This document shows positions 8,156 through 17,515 of a DNA stretch of 64,000 bases, piece after piece. Origin of the DNA: F22 sp963678855. Lineage in GTDB: Bacteria > Bacteroidota > Bacteroidia > Bacteroidales > Bacteroidaceae. Where the stretch lies: assembly GCA_963678855.1 (NCBI GenBank), contig OY787448.1:1612001-1676000 (forward strand), in the 5' to 3' direction. The notes below the pieces were generated by a model. It ran no database searches. It was not told the DNA's origin and saw only the letters and a program-made list of their open reading frames with translations. The first letter of the stretch is position 1. Every line of letters begins with the position of its first letter. The position numbers and the translations under genes are program-made.

Positions 8156-8857
8156 TTATGATTTTAAAAGTAAAACGTCCAATATTGCACTGCTCGACAC
8201 ATAAAACATGTAGTACGGCAGTATTTCAAGCGCACAAAAATACACAATAATCAGCACATAGCCATATGAATGAATTGAAAAAAGTCTAAACCATCCAAAA
8301 AGCATAACTAATTTACAGATTATAAAGAGAATTGCTAACACATAGAAACTAGTTTCACCGTGTATATTAAGTGTGACTGCTAGAATATTAAAGATCAGTA
8401 GAACTAGTCCAAGTGCTGACAACAGGCTATGATATGCATTGACCCAAGCTGAAGTTTCGGGAGGGCTTAAAAATAGCCAACCTAGTACCTTGTAAGCAGT
8501 ATATTTAAAGGCTGTGCCTAATCCTATAATGAACGCACCTATGACAACACAAGCAATAGGTGGAATAAAATCTGAAGGATATTCTTCTTGACGGTACAGT
8601 AGTGTGTAACCTGCTAAAGCCAACATCAACATAGATTGGATGTAAAACCAGGCCTCTACACGAAAACGATTATTAACAGTTTTGTCAAAGAAGCTCCCGC
8701 GCTCTTTCACAGCTGCAAAAGTAGCAAAACGTTGAACAAATTCTCCATGTGTTGTATGCCACGCCCATGCTGTCGCTATGAAGCAAAACACAAGGAGCAA
8801 CACCATCCATGAGTCGTTTAAAAGGGTATAGGGAATAAGTTGAGTATCCAGGAGCAT
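8156..8857 (-). CDS. DUF4271-type integral membrane protein
   Basis: A 233-residue protein with about six hydrophobic segments (near residues 15-32, 70-86, 98-120, 138-160, 170-190 and 200-222) and no signal peptide. This family is found only in Bacteroidota and usually precedes hemD, as here with a 4-base gap. Function is not known. First gene of the operon ending with tyrS; a TATCTTTG box lies at 8878-8885. Confidence 0.8.
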   Translation of the reverse strand: MLLDTQLIPYTLLNDSWMVLLLVFCFIATAWAWHTTHGEFVQRFATFAAVKERGSFFDKTVNNRFRVEAWFYIQSMLMLALAGYTLLYRQEEYPSDFIPPIACVVIGAFIIGLGTAFKYTAYKVLGWLFLSPPETSAWVNAYHSLLSALGLVLLIFNILAVTLNIHGETSFYVLAILFIICKLVMLFGWFRLFSIHSYGYVLIIVYFCALEILPYYMFYVSSSAILDVLLLKS

Positions 8858-8877
8858 AGTTTAATTTATCATTTCCA

Positions 8878-8885
8878 CAAAGATA
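8878..8885 (-). promoter_or_regulatory. Candidate -7 box of the DUF4271-hemD-tyrS operon
   Basis: TATCTTTG on the minus strand, 20 bases before the ATG, in the gap after comM. No good TTG is found 19-20 bp further upstream. Confidence 0.45.
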
Positions 8886-8897
8886 CAATAAATTTAT

Positions 8898-10442
8898 CTA
8901 TTGACCCCAACTATCTCTATCAAGATTACGATAGCCTATAGCTTCAGCCATATGTATGGGTGTTATCATCTCGGAATTATCTAAATCGGCTATGGTACGG
9001 GCTACTCGGCGTATACGATCATACGCTCTTGCAGACAAGTTAAGACGCTCCATAGCCTGTCTGAGCATCTCTAAACATGATGGATCTAGGGCTGCAAACT
9101 CGTCGAGCAGTTTCGTCGATATTTGTGCATTGCAATAGATGCCAGGATAGTTTTTATACCTTTCTTCTTGAAGGGTTCGGGCATTCATCACACGCTTACG
9201 TATAGATTGACTAGATTCGCCTTGACCATACTGAGAAAGCTTTTCAAAAGGAACAGGTGTGATTTCAACCTGAATATCCACACGGTCAAGCAAAGGTCCA
9301 GATATTTTATTGAGATACTTCTGTACCTGACTGGGATTGCAGGTACACTCGCGAGAGGGATGGTTGTAATAACCACAGGGACAGGGATTCATCGCAGCGA
9401 CTAAGGTAAAGTTTGCGGGATAGGTTTGTGCCCATCTAGCACGGGAGATAGAAATAACCCGGTCTTCGAGTGGCTGACGCAGGACTTCAAGGGCGTGTCT
9501 TGAGAACTCTGGAAGTTCATCAAGAAATAAAACACCATTGGTAGCCAATGTCAGTTCACCTGGGCAAGGCACGGTGCCTCCGCCTGCCAAAGCTGTTTGT
9601 GAGATCGTATGGTGGGGCGCTCGAAATGGCCGCTGACTAATAAGGGCACTTCCTTCTTTGAGTTTACCTGCTACAGAGTGTATCTTAGTGGTTTCTAGGC
9701 TTTCTGCTAAAGACAAAGGGGGTAATATCGTAGGTAATCGCTTGGCCATCATAGATTTTCCTGACCCTGGAGGGCCTACCATAATCACATTGTGTCCACC
9801 ACTAGCTGCAACTTCTAGGGCACGCTTGACAGACTCTTGTCCTTTAACGTCGATAAAGTCTAATGAAGAAAGGGCTTGTGAGTCATAAAATGCTTTACGG
9901 GTATCGTGGTGTGTCTTTTCTAAGGGTTTGTTTTCTGAAAAGAATAGAATCACATCGAGTAAATTGACCGCACCATGAACATCTAGCTTGTCAACCACGG
10001 CAGCTTCAAGCGCGTTGTGTTTAGGCACAATAATACCCGTAAAACCAAGTTCACGGGCCTTTATAGCTATAGGTAAGGCACCTTTTACAGGTAATAGTTG
10101 CCCATCTAGGCTCAACTCGCCAACTAAAAGGTATTGTTGGAGTTTGACTCCATCTATGGTACCTTCGGCAGCCATTAAAGACATGGCTAAAGGTAAGTCA
10201 AATCCGGCACCTTCTTTTCGCAAATCGGCAGGTGACAAGTTAATAAGGACACTTCTAACGGGCAGCTTGTAGCCGACTTCTTCCAAAGCGGTATAAACGC
10301 GCATGCGACTTTCTTTTACAGCGGCATCGGCCATGCCTACTAATTGAATCCCCACTCCACGAGTAACACTTGTTTCTATAGTGACCAACTGGGCATCTAT
10401 CCCTTCGACTGCTGCTCCATAAGCTTTTGCTAACATATACAA
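8898..10442 (-). CDS. comM: YifB/ComM-family AAA+ ATPase (Mg-chelatase-like)
   Basis: In naturally transformable bacteria ComM is a hexameric helicase that aids branch migration during DNA uptake. Order of domains: an N-terminal Lon-protease-like ChlI domain (about 1-190), then AAA+ with Walker A 'GPPGSGKSMMAKRL' (about 220-233) and Walker B 'GVLFLDELPEF', the cysteine cluster 'CPCGYYNHPSRECTC', and the C-terminal Mg_chelatase_C helices ('LNLSARAYDRIRRVARTIAD'). Length of 514 residues is normal. It seems to be a single-gene unit. That the organism is competent cannot be concluded, as the family is widespread. Confidence 0.95.
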   Translation of the reverse strand: MYMLAKAYGAAVEGIDAQLVTIETSVTRGVGIQLVGMADAAVKESRMRVYTALEEVGYKLPVRSVLINLSPADLRKEGAGFDLPLAMSLMAAEGTIDGVKLQQYLLVGELSLDGQLLPVKGALPIAIKARELGFTGIIVPKHNALEAAVVDKLDVHGAVNLLDVILFFSENKPLEKTHHDTRKAFYDSQALSSLDFIDVKGQESVKRALEVAASGGHNVIMVGPPGSGKSMMAKRLPTILPPLSLAESLETTKIHSVAGKLKEGSALISQRPFRAPHHTISQTALAGGGTVPCPGELTLATNGVLFLDELPEFSRHALEVLRQPLEDRVISISRARWAQTYPANFTLVAAMNPCPCGYYNHPSRECTCNPSQVQKYLNKISGPLLDRVDIQVEITPVPFEKLSQYGQGESSQSIRKRVMNARTLQEERYKNYPGIYCNAQISTKLLDEFAALDPSCLEMLRQAMERLNLSARAYDRIRRVARTIADLDNSEMITPIHMAEAIGYRNLDRDSWGQ

Positions 10443-10491
10443 ATGTGTTTGTTATGGACTAATCGTTGAGATAGGAAAAGATACATACTAC

Positions 10492-11559
10492 TTATTTTTT
10501 CTTGCGGTTTTCTTTTCCGTACTTCTTTTCTGTACGCTTCACACCAGCATCTACTTTTTCTCTTAAAAGTACAGTGTCTGGTTGAATCAATTCTATGCGT
10601 GCACGCTCACTAATCATGACAGTAAAAGGCACCTCAGTCAAACGATAGTTTCGCGCTGCGCCACCATCCCAGCCTTTGTAGTCACAAAGCGCTAAACCAG
10701 GCAAAGAATCACGTAGCAAGGCATTCTTCCATTGCAATGTATCGACATCCAATGAGATATTGATAAGTTGAATATTCTTATTCTTCTCATACTTCTTTGC
10801 TATGCGACGAAGTGCTTCTACATCTTTGGACTGATTAGCCCATGAAGCCCAAAAATGCAGCAATATAATCTTATGATTAAACTTATATCTATTATAAACC
10901 GTATTGGTTGTATCTTTAGCCGAAAAAGTTTGTGCGTAGCTACCTACTTTTAGTCTTGTAGCATCTTTTACATAATCACTAAGTGCTGTGATATACAAAT
11001 CATCTCGAAGGTTACCCCCCATATTACCTATCATATCAGAAATCTCTTTATATTCAGGTCTTTCTTGAGATGTCATATAATGACGTAGGAGTTCAATGCC
11101 TACAATATCCTTAGGGTTAATTTTGATATAATCGGCTACAGCTTTTTGCACTTGTTTCTCGTTGAAACCACGCACTGAATCATGGAAGGCCATCAAACGA
11201 TCATTCTCTTCTGACCCTGTAACACGAATATACGATACAGAATCCAAAGAACCATCTACTTCTAACTCACCATTGCTATGGATGTATAAAGGTAAATAAG
11301 CAGCATCACGCACTAACAAATGCCCCAATTCAAAACTATCGACTTGCACATTGCCTTCAAAGTGTCCATTATGACAGAAGAAACTATCGACTTTAACGGT
11401 ATCTAGACGATGACGAAAAAGTAGTAAAGTATCTTGCTCTAAGCCACGGATATGTCCACGAAGCCCTACTCGACTAGGACCAGAGTGACAGGCACACAAC
11501 AAAGCCACGATGCCCAAGCACCATGTACACATCAATTGAAGGGATTTGTTTTTAATCAT
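10492..11559 (-). CDS. Thioredoxin-fold lipoprotein (DUF4369 plus TlpA-like domain) without redox cysteines
   Basis: A lipobox (LLCAC, Cys23 or Cys24 region) follows the signal peptide. The N-terminal part (about 35-130) resembles DUF4369, a Bacteroidota domain usually joined to a TlpA/AhpC thioredoxin domain, which follows at about 205-355. In the thioredoxin part the active-site stretch reads 'LHFWASWANQSKDVEAL' where WCxxC would be, so both redox cysteines are missing. The later cis-proline region is kept ('LTEVPFTVMI'). It probably sits in the periplasm or outer membrane and cannot be a disulfide oxidoreductase by the usual chemistry. Single gene. Confidence 0.8.
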   Translation of the reverse strand: MIKNKSLQLMCTWCLGIVALLCACHSGPSRVGLRGHIRGLEQDTLLLFRHRLDTVKVDSFFCHNGHFEGNVQVDSFELGHLLVRDAAYLPLYIHSNGELEVDGSLDSVSYIRVTGSEENDRLMAFHDSVRGFNEKQVQKAVADYIKINPKDIVGIELLRHYMTSQERPEYKEISDMIGNMGGNLRDDLYITALSDYVKDATRLKVGSYAQTFSAKDTTNTVYNRYKFNHKIILLHFWASWANQSKDVEALRRIAKKYEKNKNIQLINISLDVDTLQWKNALLRDSLPGLALCDYKGWDGGAARNYRLTEVPFTVMISERARIELIQPDTVLLREKVDAGVKRTEKKYGKENRKKK

Positions 11560-11576
11560 ATAGTTTTCCTTTGCTA

Positions 11577-11584
11577 CAAAGATA
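11577..11584 (-). promoter_or_regulatory. Candidate -7 box of the thioredoxin-fold lipoprotein gene
   Basis: TATCTTTG on the minus strand, 17 bases upstream of the ATG at 11559; no clear TTG at the right distance. Confidence 0.4.
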
Positions 11585-11658
11585 CAGTTTTTTAATTATA
11601 TAGTAGGACGGACTCTATTTTTTTTGGTGGAGACGAGCCAGAACTCCATATAAACAAA

Positions 11659-11692
11659 TAATGTGTGATACCAGAAGGTACCACACATTATA
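11659..11692 (-). terminator. Hairpin after the OmpA-like/TPR lipoprotein gene
   Basis: Inverted repeat ATAATGTGTG / CACACATTAT with a further TACC/GGTA inner stem. The T tract on the minus strand is short, so termination is likely but not certain. It lies about 57 bases past the stop. Confidence 0.55.
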
Positions 11693-11749
11693 TATATGTA
11701 TACGTTTCGCGTACTCAAAGAGTATACTCACGCATGTTTTACGGTTGAA

Positions 11750-13438
11750 TTACTTCAATACACCTGCAAGTGCTGCAGCGTACTTTACGAATTCGATATC
11801 GTTCTTAGCCTTATCAAGCATAGAAGAATCTAGGCTGATAGCCTTCTTAAGACCGTCAACTACCATAGCTGAGTTGTTAGTGCGTGCACCAAGAACTGCC
11901 TTCAAATAGCTAGTAGTTGCATCAGGAGAAGCAATAGCGTTCAATGTGCTCTTAGCAGCGCTGTAGTCCTTAGATAGGATTTGAGCAAGTGCAGCAGAGT
12001 TAGTCTTAGCTGAACCGAAAGAAGCAACAGCCTTGTCGTACTCACCTGTGGCGATAGCTAGGTTACCTAGAGATTCTTTCAACTCAGGAGCACCAGCAGC
12101 TTGGCCTAGTAGAGTTTGAGCAGCAGTCTTGTCACCCTTCGCAAGTGCAAGAAGACCCATGTTGTTTGCAACTTCTGCAGAGCCAGCGTTCTTAGCCTTA
12201 GCTTGAGCGAAGTAAGAAGCAGCCTTATCTAGTTTACCTGCCTCATAAGCAAGTTTACCTAGGTTGTTATAAGCACGAAAATCTTCAGAGAACAATTGAG
12301 TTGCTTTAGTGTAGATAGATTCTTTAGTTGCAGCATCGTTTGCAAGAGTTGCAGCATAAAGAAGTTCTTCTAGGTTAAGAGCCTTAGCATTTGAAGCAGC
12401 TAGTTCAGCGATTTCAGAATCAGACTTACCAATTACATCGTAGTTCAAAGTCAAACGAGAACGACGTAGTTGAGGAAGGATTTCCTTAGCCAACACTTCG
12501 TATACAGCTGAAATGTTCTTGATTTCTTCGTCACGCTTATCAGGATCGCTGTACATAGAAAGGACGCGAAGGATAAGTTGCTTATCCTGAATGTTAGAAG
12601 CTTCAACTAGTTCTTTGAAACCTTCCCAGTCTTCAGCAGTGTACTTAGTATCAACTACTGCTTCAACCTTAGATTTCTTCAAGTTGCGACTAACTAGCTT
12701 TTCTGTGTTCTTCTCACGGCTTTGTGCTAGACGAGTGTTCAAGTCTGTAGACCCATCAGGAGAAGCGTAAGCAGAAATTTCGATGTTACTAATCTTCTTG
12801 TTTTCTGTAGCGTCTACATCAGCAACTGTAGTGTTGAACTCACCTGCAACCTTACGTTCGCTGCTGCGGATGTAAGCTTGTTGGATCATAAACATGATGT
12901 CGCGCTTTTCAGTTTCGCGGATGATGCGTTGGAAAGCATCTTCGCCAGTTGTTAGATTTGCAGAACCAACTGTTTGGTTGATCAATTCAGAAGTAGCGAT
13001 AACACCGTCAGCAACCTTTACATCAGGAAGTACGTATGTTTTGTCACCACGAACCACCTTGAATGTAAGGAATAGTTCAGACTTAGCCATTTCTGGTACA
13101 TACTGGAATACAGTACGCATAGTGTAGTTACCACCCATCTTGTAAGAGATAACTTGGTCGTTACCTTCTACTTTCTCACCTTGGTACACATAAGGTTGAC
13201 CTGCTGTTTCACCAGCAGCATAACGAAGTACTGGAGTTACAGTTACAACTGAACGCTTGTTAAAATACTCAGTAGGGAATTGACCGTTGATCGTTACAGG
13301 AACTTGGCCACCAACAGCCTCAAGTACTTGAGGTGTCACTGTGAAATAGTCTGCAGACAATTCACCCATCTTGCTGTTACATGAAGATAGTACAGCAACT
13401 AAAGCCACGAGCAGTGGCAAATAAAGTTTTTTGCTCAT
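11750..13438 (-). CDS. Lipoprotein with OmpA-like region and TPR repeats
   Basis: A lipobox (AVLSSCN, Cys20) ends the signal peptide. After a beta-rich N-terminal region (about 25-165), residues ~215-260 look like an OmpA C-terminal domain ('IEISAYASPDGSTDLNTRLAQSREK'-like, here split by its own insertion), which in the family binds peptidoglycan. Residues ~380-500 are TPR repeats ('FRAYNNLGKLAYEAGKLDKA', then 'AEVANNMGLLALAKGDKTA'). Large TPR/OmpA lipoproteins of this type are abundant in Bacteroidales envelopes. Its codon use is strongly biased to the same codons as pyk, which suggests high expression. Role most likely structural, at the outer membrane-peptidoglycan interface. Confidence 0.8.
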   Translation of the reverse strand: MSKKLYLPLLVALVAVLSSCNSKMGELSADYFTVTPQVLEAVGGQVPVTINGQFPTEYFNKRSVVTVTPVLRYAAGETAGQPYVYQGEKVEGNDQVISYKMGGNYTMRTVFQYVPEMAKSELFLTFKVVRGDKTYVLPDVKVADGVIATSELINQTVGSANLTTGEDAFQRIIRETEKRDIMFMIQQAYIRSSERKVAGEFNTTVADVDATENKKISNIEISAYASPDGSTDLNTRLAQSREKNTEKLVSRNLKKSKVEAVVDTKYTAEDWEGFKELVEASNIQDKQLILRVLSMYSDPDKRDEEIKNISAVYEVLAKEILPQLRRSRLTLNYDVIGKSDSEIAELAASNAKALNLEELLYAATLANDAATKESIYTKATQLFSEDFRAYNNLGKLAYEAGKLDKAASYFAQAKAKNAGSAEVANNMGLLALAKGDKTAAQTLLGQAAGAPELKESLGNLAIATGEYDKAVASFGSAKTNSAALAQILSKDYSAAKSTLNAIASPDATTSYLKAVLGARTNNSAMVVDGLKKAISLDSSMLDKAKNDIEFVKYAAALAGVLK

Positions 13439-13483
13439 TTGGATAATCCGTTTAGTTAATGGTTATTGGAATAATGTTTGTCG

Positions 13484-13491
13484 CAAAGATA
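13484..13491 (-). promoter_or_regulatory. Candidate -7 box of the OmpA-like/TPR lipoprotein gene
   Basis: TATCTTTG on the minus strand 45 bases upstream of the ATG; no good TTG at 19-20 bp. Confidence 0.4.
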
Positions 13492-13707
13492 ATAGATATT
13501 ACTTAAAAAGGGGAGAAAAGCGAGATTTTTATAATCAAAAAAAAGTAAAAGGCCAATCAAACTTTACAAATTCGAGGTATTTTGCCTACAATGACACAAA
13601 ATATATTCAAAAAACAAAACAGACCTAGCTTGTTGGCTATAGGACAATATGAGAAGAAAATTATTCGTTTAAGTCAACTTTTTGTATCCATACTGACATT
13701 TTTCCAC

Positions 13708-14727
13708 TTAATTTTCTTCATTTTTATCACTGCTTTTCCAACTTTTCTTTCCATAATATTTGATATTACGAGGGTGGTGAGAAATGATTTCCTCACGAAG
13801 AAAAACCTTGTCAAGGTGCATATAAATTTCGGTTGTTGCGATAGATTCATGACCTAACATAGCTTGAATGGCGCGTAAATTTGCCCCCCCCTCTAGCAAG
13901 TGGGTAGCAAAGCTATGTCTGAAAGTATGAGGACTAATATTTTTCTTTATATTGGCACGTAATGCTTGCTCTTTAATCACATAAAAGACCATCACACGAG
14001 ATAGGCCTTTTCCACGACGATTTAAGAAGAGAGTATCTTCATGCCCCGAAGCTATTTTCATCTCAGACCGGTACTCCATATATGTGTTTATTTCGCGAAT
14101 GGCACGTGGCGAAATTGGGACAAGGCGTTGTTTGTCGCCTTTTCCAAGCACTCGTATAAAGCCTTCATCCAAATATAAATCAGAGATTTTTATGGAAATT
14201 AATTCAGAGACACGCAATCCACAACTATACAAAGTCTCCAGCATAGCAACATTGCGTATACCTCCCTCCTTACCTGTATCTACGGTTGATATCATGGCGT
14301 CAATTTCTTCAACAGCTAAAACATCGGGAAGCTTCACACCAACTTTGGGACCTTCCAAAAGTTGAGCTGGATTGCTCTCCAATATGTTCTCCATTAATAA
14401 GAAATGAAAAAAGGATTTTATACCTGAAATGATGCGTGCATGTGAACGTGCACGTATGCCTAAATCGTGTAGACTTGCAGAAAATTGCTCAAGATCATCA
14501 AGAGTTGTTTCCAGTATAGGGCGATGGATGCTCTCCAAGAAGTGGCATAGCTTTTCTAAGTCTGTCAAATAGGCTTCTTGTGTATTCTTTGACAGTCCCT
14601 TGACAAGCATCAGGTATCGCTTATATGGTTTTTGCCATCTAGCCAACATTTCCTCTGACACACAAGTCTTTTGATTTAGTATACGAGAATCAGTCATAAT
14701 ATAAAAAAGGATTGTTTTTTTGTTCAT
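13708..14727 (-). CDS. xerD: Tyrosine recombinase XerD
   Basis: Site-specific recombinase that with XerC resolves chromosome dimers at dif. N-terminal SAM-like core-binding domain at about 25-125 ('YLMLVKGLSKNTQEAYLTDL'), catalytic domain after it. Catalytic residues visible: Arg in 'YSCGLRVSEL', HxxR in 'SPHTFRHSFATHLLEGGANL', His in 'AMLGHESIATTEIY' with the nucleophile Tyr in the last motif. Divergent from aroQ, an arrangement frequent in Bacteroidales, which supports the chromosomal XerD role over an integrase. The ATG at 14697 (11 codons in) is an equally good start. Confidence 0.9.
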   Translation of the reverse strand: MNKKTILFYIMTDSRILNQKTCVSEEMLARWQKPYKRYLMLVKGLSKNTQEAYLTDLEKLCHFLESIHRPILETTLDDLEQFSASLHDLGIRARSHARIISGIKSFFHFLLMENILESNPAQLLEGPKVGVKLPDVLAVEEIDAMISTVDTGKEGGIRNVAMLETLYSCGLRVSELISIKISDLYLDEGFIRVLGKGDKQRLVPISPRAIREINTYMEYRSEMKIASGHEDTLFLNRRGKGLSRVMVFYVIKEQALRANIKKNISPHTFRHSFATHLLEGGANLRAIQAMLGHESIATTEIYMHLDKVFLREEIISHHPRNIKYYGKKSWKSSDKNEEN

Positions 14728-14852
14728 TAACCACTTTGCGCAAGGTTAAATCAATTATTTTTATTAGATTTGCATCGAAATTTGCTATAACCACTATCTA
14801 AGAGTCTAACATGTGGTTGACTAACAGACATTTTTCTACCTCAATTGCTTAG

Positions 14853-14860
14853 CAAAGATA
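14853..14860 (-). promoter_or_regulatory. Candidate -7 box of xerD
   Basis: TATCTTTG on the minus strand in the xerD-aroQ gap. A TAGATTTG on the plus strand (14765-14772) could serve aroQ. Neither has a clear TTG. Confidence 0.35.
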
Positions 14861-14885
14861 GATAAAATTGGGCTAAAAATAAAAT

Positions 14886-15320
14886 ATGAAGATACTGATA
14901 TTAAACGGACCCAATATCAACCTGTTGGGACGTCGGGAACCATCAATATATGGAGATAAATCCTTTGATGGCTTTTTCGAGGAATTGCAGTCAGCTTTTC
15001 CCGAAGTATCTTTTGCAACCTTCCAATCCAATCACGAAGGTGCTCTTATCGATAAAATTCACGAAATTGGTTTTGATTATGATGGCATTGTTTTCAATGC
15101 TGGTGCCTATACGCACACATCTATCGCTTTGCACGATGCCCTACGTGCAGTAACGACTCCTGCCATTGAGGTGCATATCTCAAATGTGCATGAACGTGAA
15201 TCATTCAGACATCACTCTTGTATATCAGCAGCCTGTATGGGCGTTATCTGCGGGTTCGGCCTCGATTCTTATAGACTGGCTGTGCAGGCTTTTGTGCAGA
15301 GACAAAAACATCTAAAATAA
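14886..15320 (+). CDS. aroQ: Type II 3-dehydroquinate dehydratase
   Basis: Third step of the shikimate pathway. The type II signature is complete: 'ILILNGPNINLLGRREPSIYG' region with Asn-Leu-Leu-Gly-x-Arg and Tyr23 at the active site, 'FQSNHEGALIDKIHE', 'FNAGAYTHTSIALHDAL', 'EVHISNVHERESFRHHS' carrying the catalytic His, and a short C-terminal helix. Length (144 aa) is typical. First gene of a plus-strand run with pyk and others, 47 bases before pyk. Confidence 0.96.
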   Translation: MKILILNGPNINLLGRREPSIYGDKSFDGFFEELQSAFPEVSFATFQSNHEGALIDKIHEIGFDYDGIVFNAGAYTHTSIALHDALRAVTTPAIEVHISNVHERESFRHHSCISAACMGVICGFGLDSYRLAVQAFVQRQKHLK

Positions 15321-15367
15321 CAAATACCAATATTATAAATAGGTACAATAACAAAAGAAAAAAGGTT

Positions 15368-16825
15368 ATGATGAGAAAAAAGACCAAAATCGTTGCATCC
15401 ATTTCGGATAGAAACTGTGGCGTTGAGTTCCTAACAGAACTTCACGAAGCTGGTATGAACGTTGTTCGTATGAACACTGCACACGCTGATCGCGAAGGAC
15501 TAACTGAACTAATCAAAAATGTTCGTACAGTATCTAAGGGTATCGCATTGCTTATCGATACCAAGGGTCCTGAAGTACGTACTACTAAGATCGAAGAAGG
15601 TAAGTTCGAAGTATCTACTGGCGATACTATCCGTATCACTGGTAAGCCTGAATTGATGACTACTAGAGAGTGCATCGCAGTAAGCTACCCAGAATTCGTA
15701 AACGATGTACCTGTAGGTAAGGAAGTACTTATCGATGATGGTGAAACTGCACTAGAAGTTGTTGCTAAAGAAGGTGACGAACTTGTATGTAAGGTGTTGA
15801 ACAACGGTGAGATCGGTTCTCGCAAGTCTATCAACGTTCCTGGTGTACGTATCAACCTTCCTGCATTGACTGAAAAGGATATAAAGAATATCGAATTCGC
15901 AGTTGAGCAAGATATCGACTTCGTAGCACACTCTTTCGTTCGTAACGCTGACGACGTGAAGGCTGTACGTGATCTACTAGGTGACTCTGAAATCAACATC
16001 ATCGCTAAGATCGAAAACCAAGAAGGTATCGATAACATCGACGAAATTATCGAAGCTGCTGATGGTATCATGGTTGCTCGTGGTGACCTCGCTATCGAAG
16101 TTCCTTACAACAAGATTCCAGGTATGCAACGTATGATGATCCGTAAGTGTGTACAAGCAAAGAAGCCTATCATCGTGGCTACTCAAATGCTTCACACTAT
16201 GATCAAGAACCCACGTCCAACACGTGCTGAAGTTGCTGATATTGCAAATGCTATCTATTCTCGTACTGATGCTGTTATGCTTTCAGGTGAGACTGCTTAC
16301 GGTGACTACCCAGTAGAAGCTGTTAAGACTATGGCTGAAGTGGCTCGTCAAGCAGAAATCGACAAGGTACCAGATAACGATATCCGTATCCCATTGACTG
16401 CAAACGCTGACGTAACTGAATTCTTGGCTAAGCAAGCGGTGAAGTCTACTTACAAACTAGGTAACCGTGCAATCGTAACTGATAGTTTCTCTGGTCGTAC
16501 AGCTCGTAATGTTGCTGCGTTCCGTGGTAACGCTCCAGTTCTTGCAATCTGTTACAAAGAAAAGACTATGCGTCACCTAGCTCTTTCTTATGGTGTACAA
16601 GCTATGTACATGCCAGAACTAGCTGATGGCCAAGAGTACTACTTCGAAGGTCTTCGTCGTCTAGTTGCTAACGAAGAATTGACTAAGGAAGATACAGTAA
16701 CTTACATCTCTAGTGGTGTAGCTGGTAACAAGCCATCATTCTTGGAAATCAACCAAGTAGGTGAAGTACTTGATCACGCTGACAACTTCGTATTGCCAAA
16801 CAAAGGTCGTACTATCGAAGGCTAA
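15368..16825 (+). CDS. pyk: Pyruvate kinase
   Basis: Last step of glycolysis (PEP + ADP to pyruvate + ATP), cytosolic tetramer. Recognisable: N-terminal 'TKIVASISDRNCGVEFL' and 'MNVVRMNTAHADREGL' (here T where most enzymes have MNFSH), 'DTKGPEVRTT', the catalytic Lys region 'NIIAKIENQEGIDNIDEI', 'GIMVARGDLAIEVP', and 'PTRAEVADIANAIYSRTDAV'. 485 residues is normal. Codon use is highly biased, as expected for an abundant enzyme. Starts the tight run pyk-O-methyltransferase-rbfA-permease-yjbQ. Confidence 0.97.
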   Translation: MMRKKTKIVASISDRNCGVEFLTELHEAGMNVVRMNTAHADREGLTELIKNVRTVSKGIALLIDTKGPEVRTTKIEEGKFEVSTGDTIRITGKPELMTTRECIAVSYPEFVNDVPVGKEVLIDDGETALEVVAKEGDELVCKVLNNGEIGSRKSINVPGVRINLPALTEKDIKNIEFAVEQDIDFVAHSFVRNADDVKAVRDLLGDSEINIIAKIENQEGIDNIDEIIEAADGIMVARGDLAIEVPYNKIPGMQRMMIRKCVQAKKPIIVATQMLHTMIKNPRPTRAEVADIANAIYSRTDAVMLSGETAYGDYPVEAVKTMAEVARQAEIDKVPDNDIRIPLTANADVTEFLAKQAVKSTYKLGNRAIVTDSFSGRTARNVAAFRGNAPVLAICYKEKTMRHLALSYGVQAMYMPELADGQEYYFEGLRRLVANEELTKEDTVTYISSGVAGNKPSFLEINQVGEVLDHADNFVLPNKGRTIEG

Positions 16826-16835
16826 ATAATAGTCT

Positions 16836-17483
16836 ATGCAAAATGACAACCCCTCTTTAGAGGAGTATATACTATCGCATATCGACGGGGAGAGTGATTA
16901 TTTAAAAGCTCTCTACCGCGATACGCATGTAAAACTGCTACGCCCCCGCATGGCTTCCGGCCATTTGCAGGGGCGTATGCTTCATTTATTTGTCGAGATG
17001 ATTCGCCCCAAGCGTATCCTCGAAATTGGTACTTACAGCGGCTATTCTGCTCTTTGCTTGGCAGAGGGGCTTCCAGAAGATGGCATGCTGCACACTATTG
17101 AAATCAATGACGAGCAAGAAGACTTCACTCGTCCTTGGCTAGAAAATTCTCCGTGGAGACACCAAATCCAAATGCATATTGGAAATGCTATGGATATTAT
17201 TCCTACACTGGGAGAAACTTTTGACCTGGTTTTTGTAGATGGAGACAAACGTATCTATCTAGATTATTACCACTTGGTCATGAAGCACTTGAATGTGGGC
17301 GGCTATATTATTGCCGACAATACTCTTTGGGATGGCCATGTGCTGGAAGAGCCACATCCTACTGACAAGCAAACGCAAGGTATCATTGCGTTTAACGACT
17401 ATGTGGCACAGGATCCACGTGTCGAAAAAGTCATTATTCCTTTAAGAGACGGACTGACCATTATCCGTAAAATTAAGGACTAA
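16836..17483 (+). CDS. SAM-dependent O-methyltransferase (class I, caffeoyl-CoA OMT type)
   Basis: Methyltransferase_3 family. SAM-binding motif I is 'ILEIGTYSGYSALCLAEGL' (about residues 67-85), followed by 'LHTIEINDEQ', 'FDLVFVDGDKRIYLDYY' with a metal-binding Asp, and 'GGYIIADNTLWDGHV' with the second metal ligands (Asp-Asn). Metal and SAM dependence follows from the family; the acceptor substrate is unknown. It lies 10 bases after pyk and 32 before rbfA, an order often seen in Bacteroidales. Confidence 0.92.
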   Translation: MQNDNPSLEEYILSHIDGESDYLKALYRDTHVKLLRPRMASGHLQGRMLHLFVEMIRPKRILEIGTYSGYSALCLAEGLPEDGMLHTIEINDEQEDFTRPWLENSPWRHQIQMHIGNAMDIIPTLGETFDLVFVDGDKRIYLDYYHLVMKHLNVGGYIIADNTLWDGHVLEEPHPTDKQTQGIIAFNDYVAQDPRVEKVIIPLRDGLTIIRKIKD

Positions 17484-17515
17484 TCCTAAACTAGAAAAAA
17501 GATAAAACAATATAT

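Noticed and set aside
13708..14727. Integrase of a mobile element
   Set aside because: Divergent placement next to aroQ-pyk, normal XerD length and absence of att repeats or other mobile genes favour chromosomal XerD.
15442..16195. Long antisense frames opposite pyk
   Set aside because: They are mirror images of a highly codon-biased gene; the Ser-rich translations are typical of shadows.
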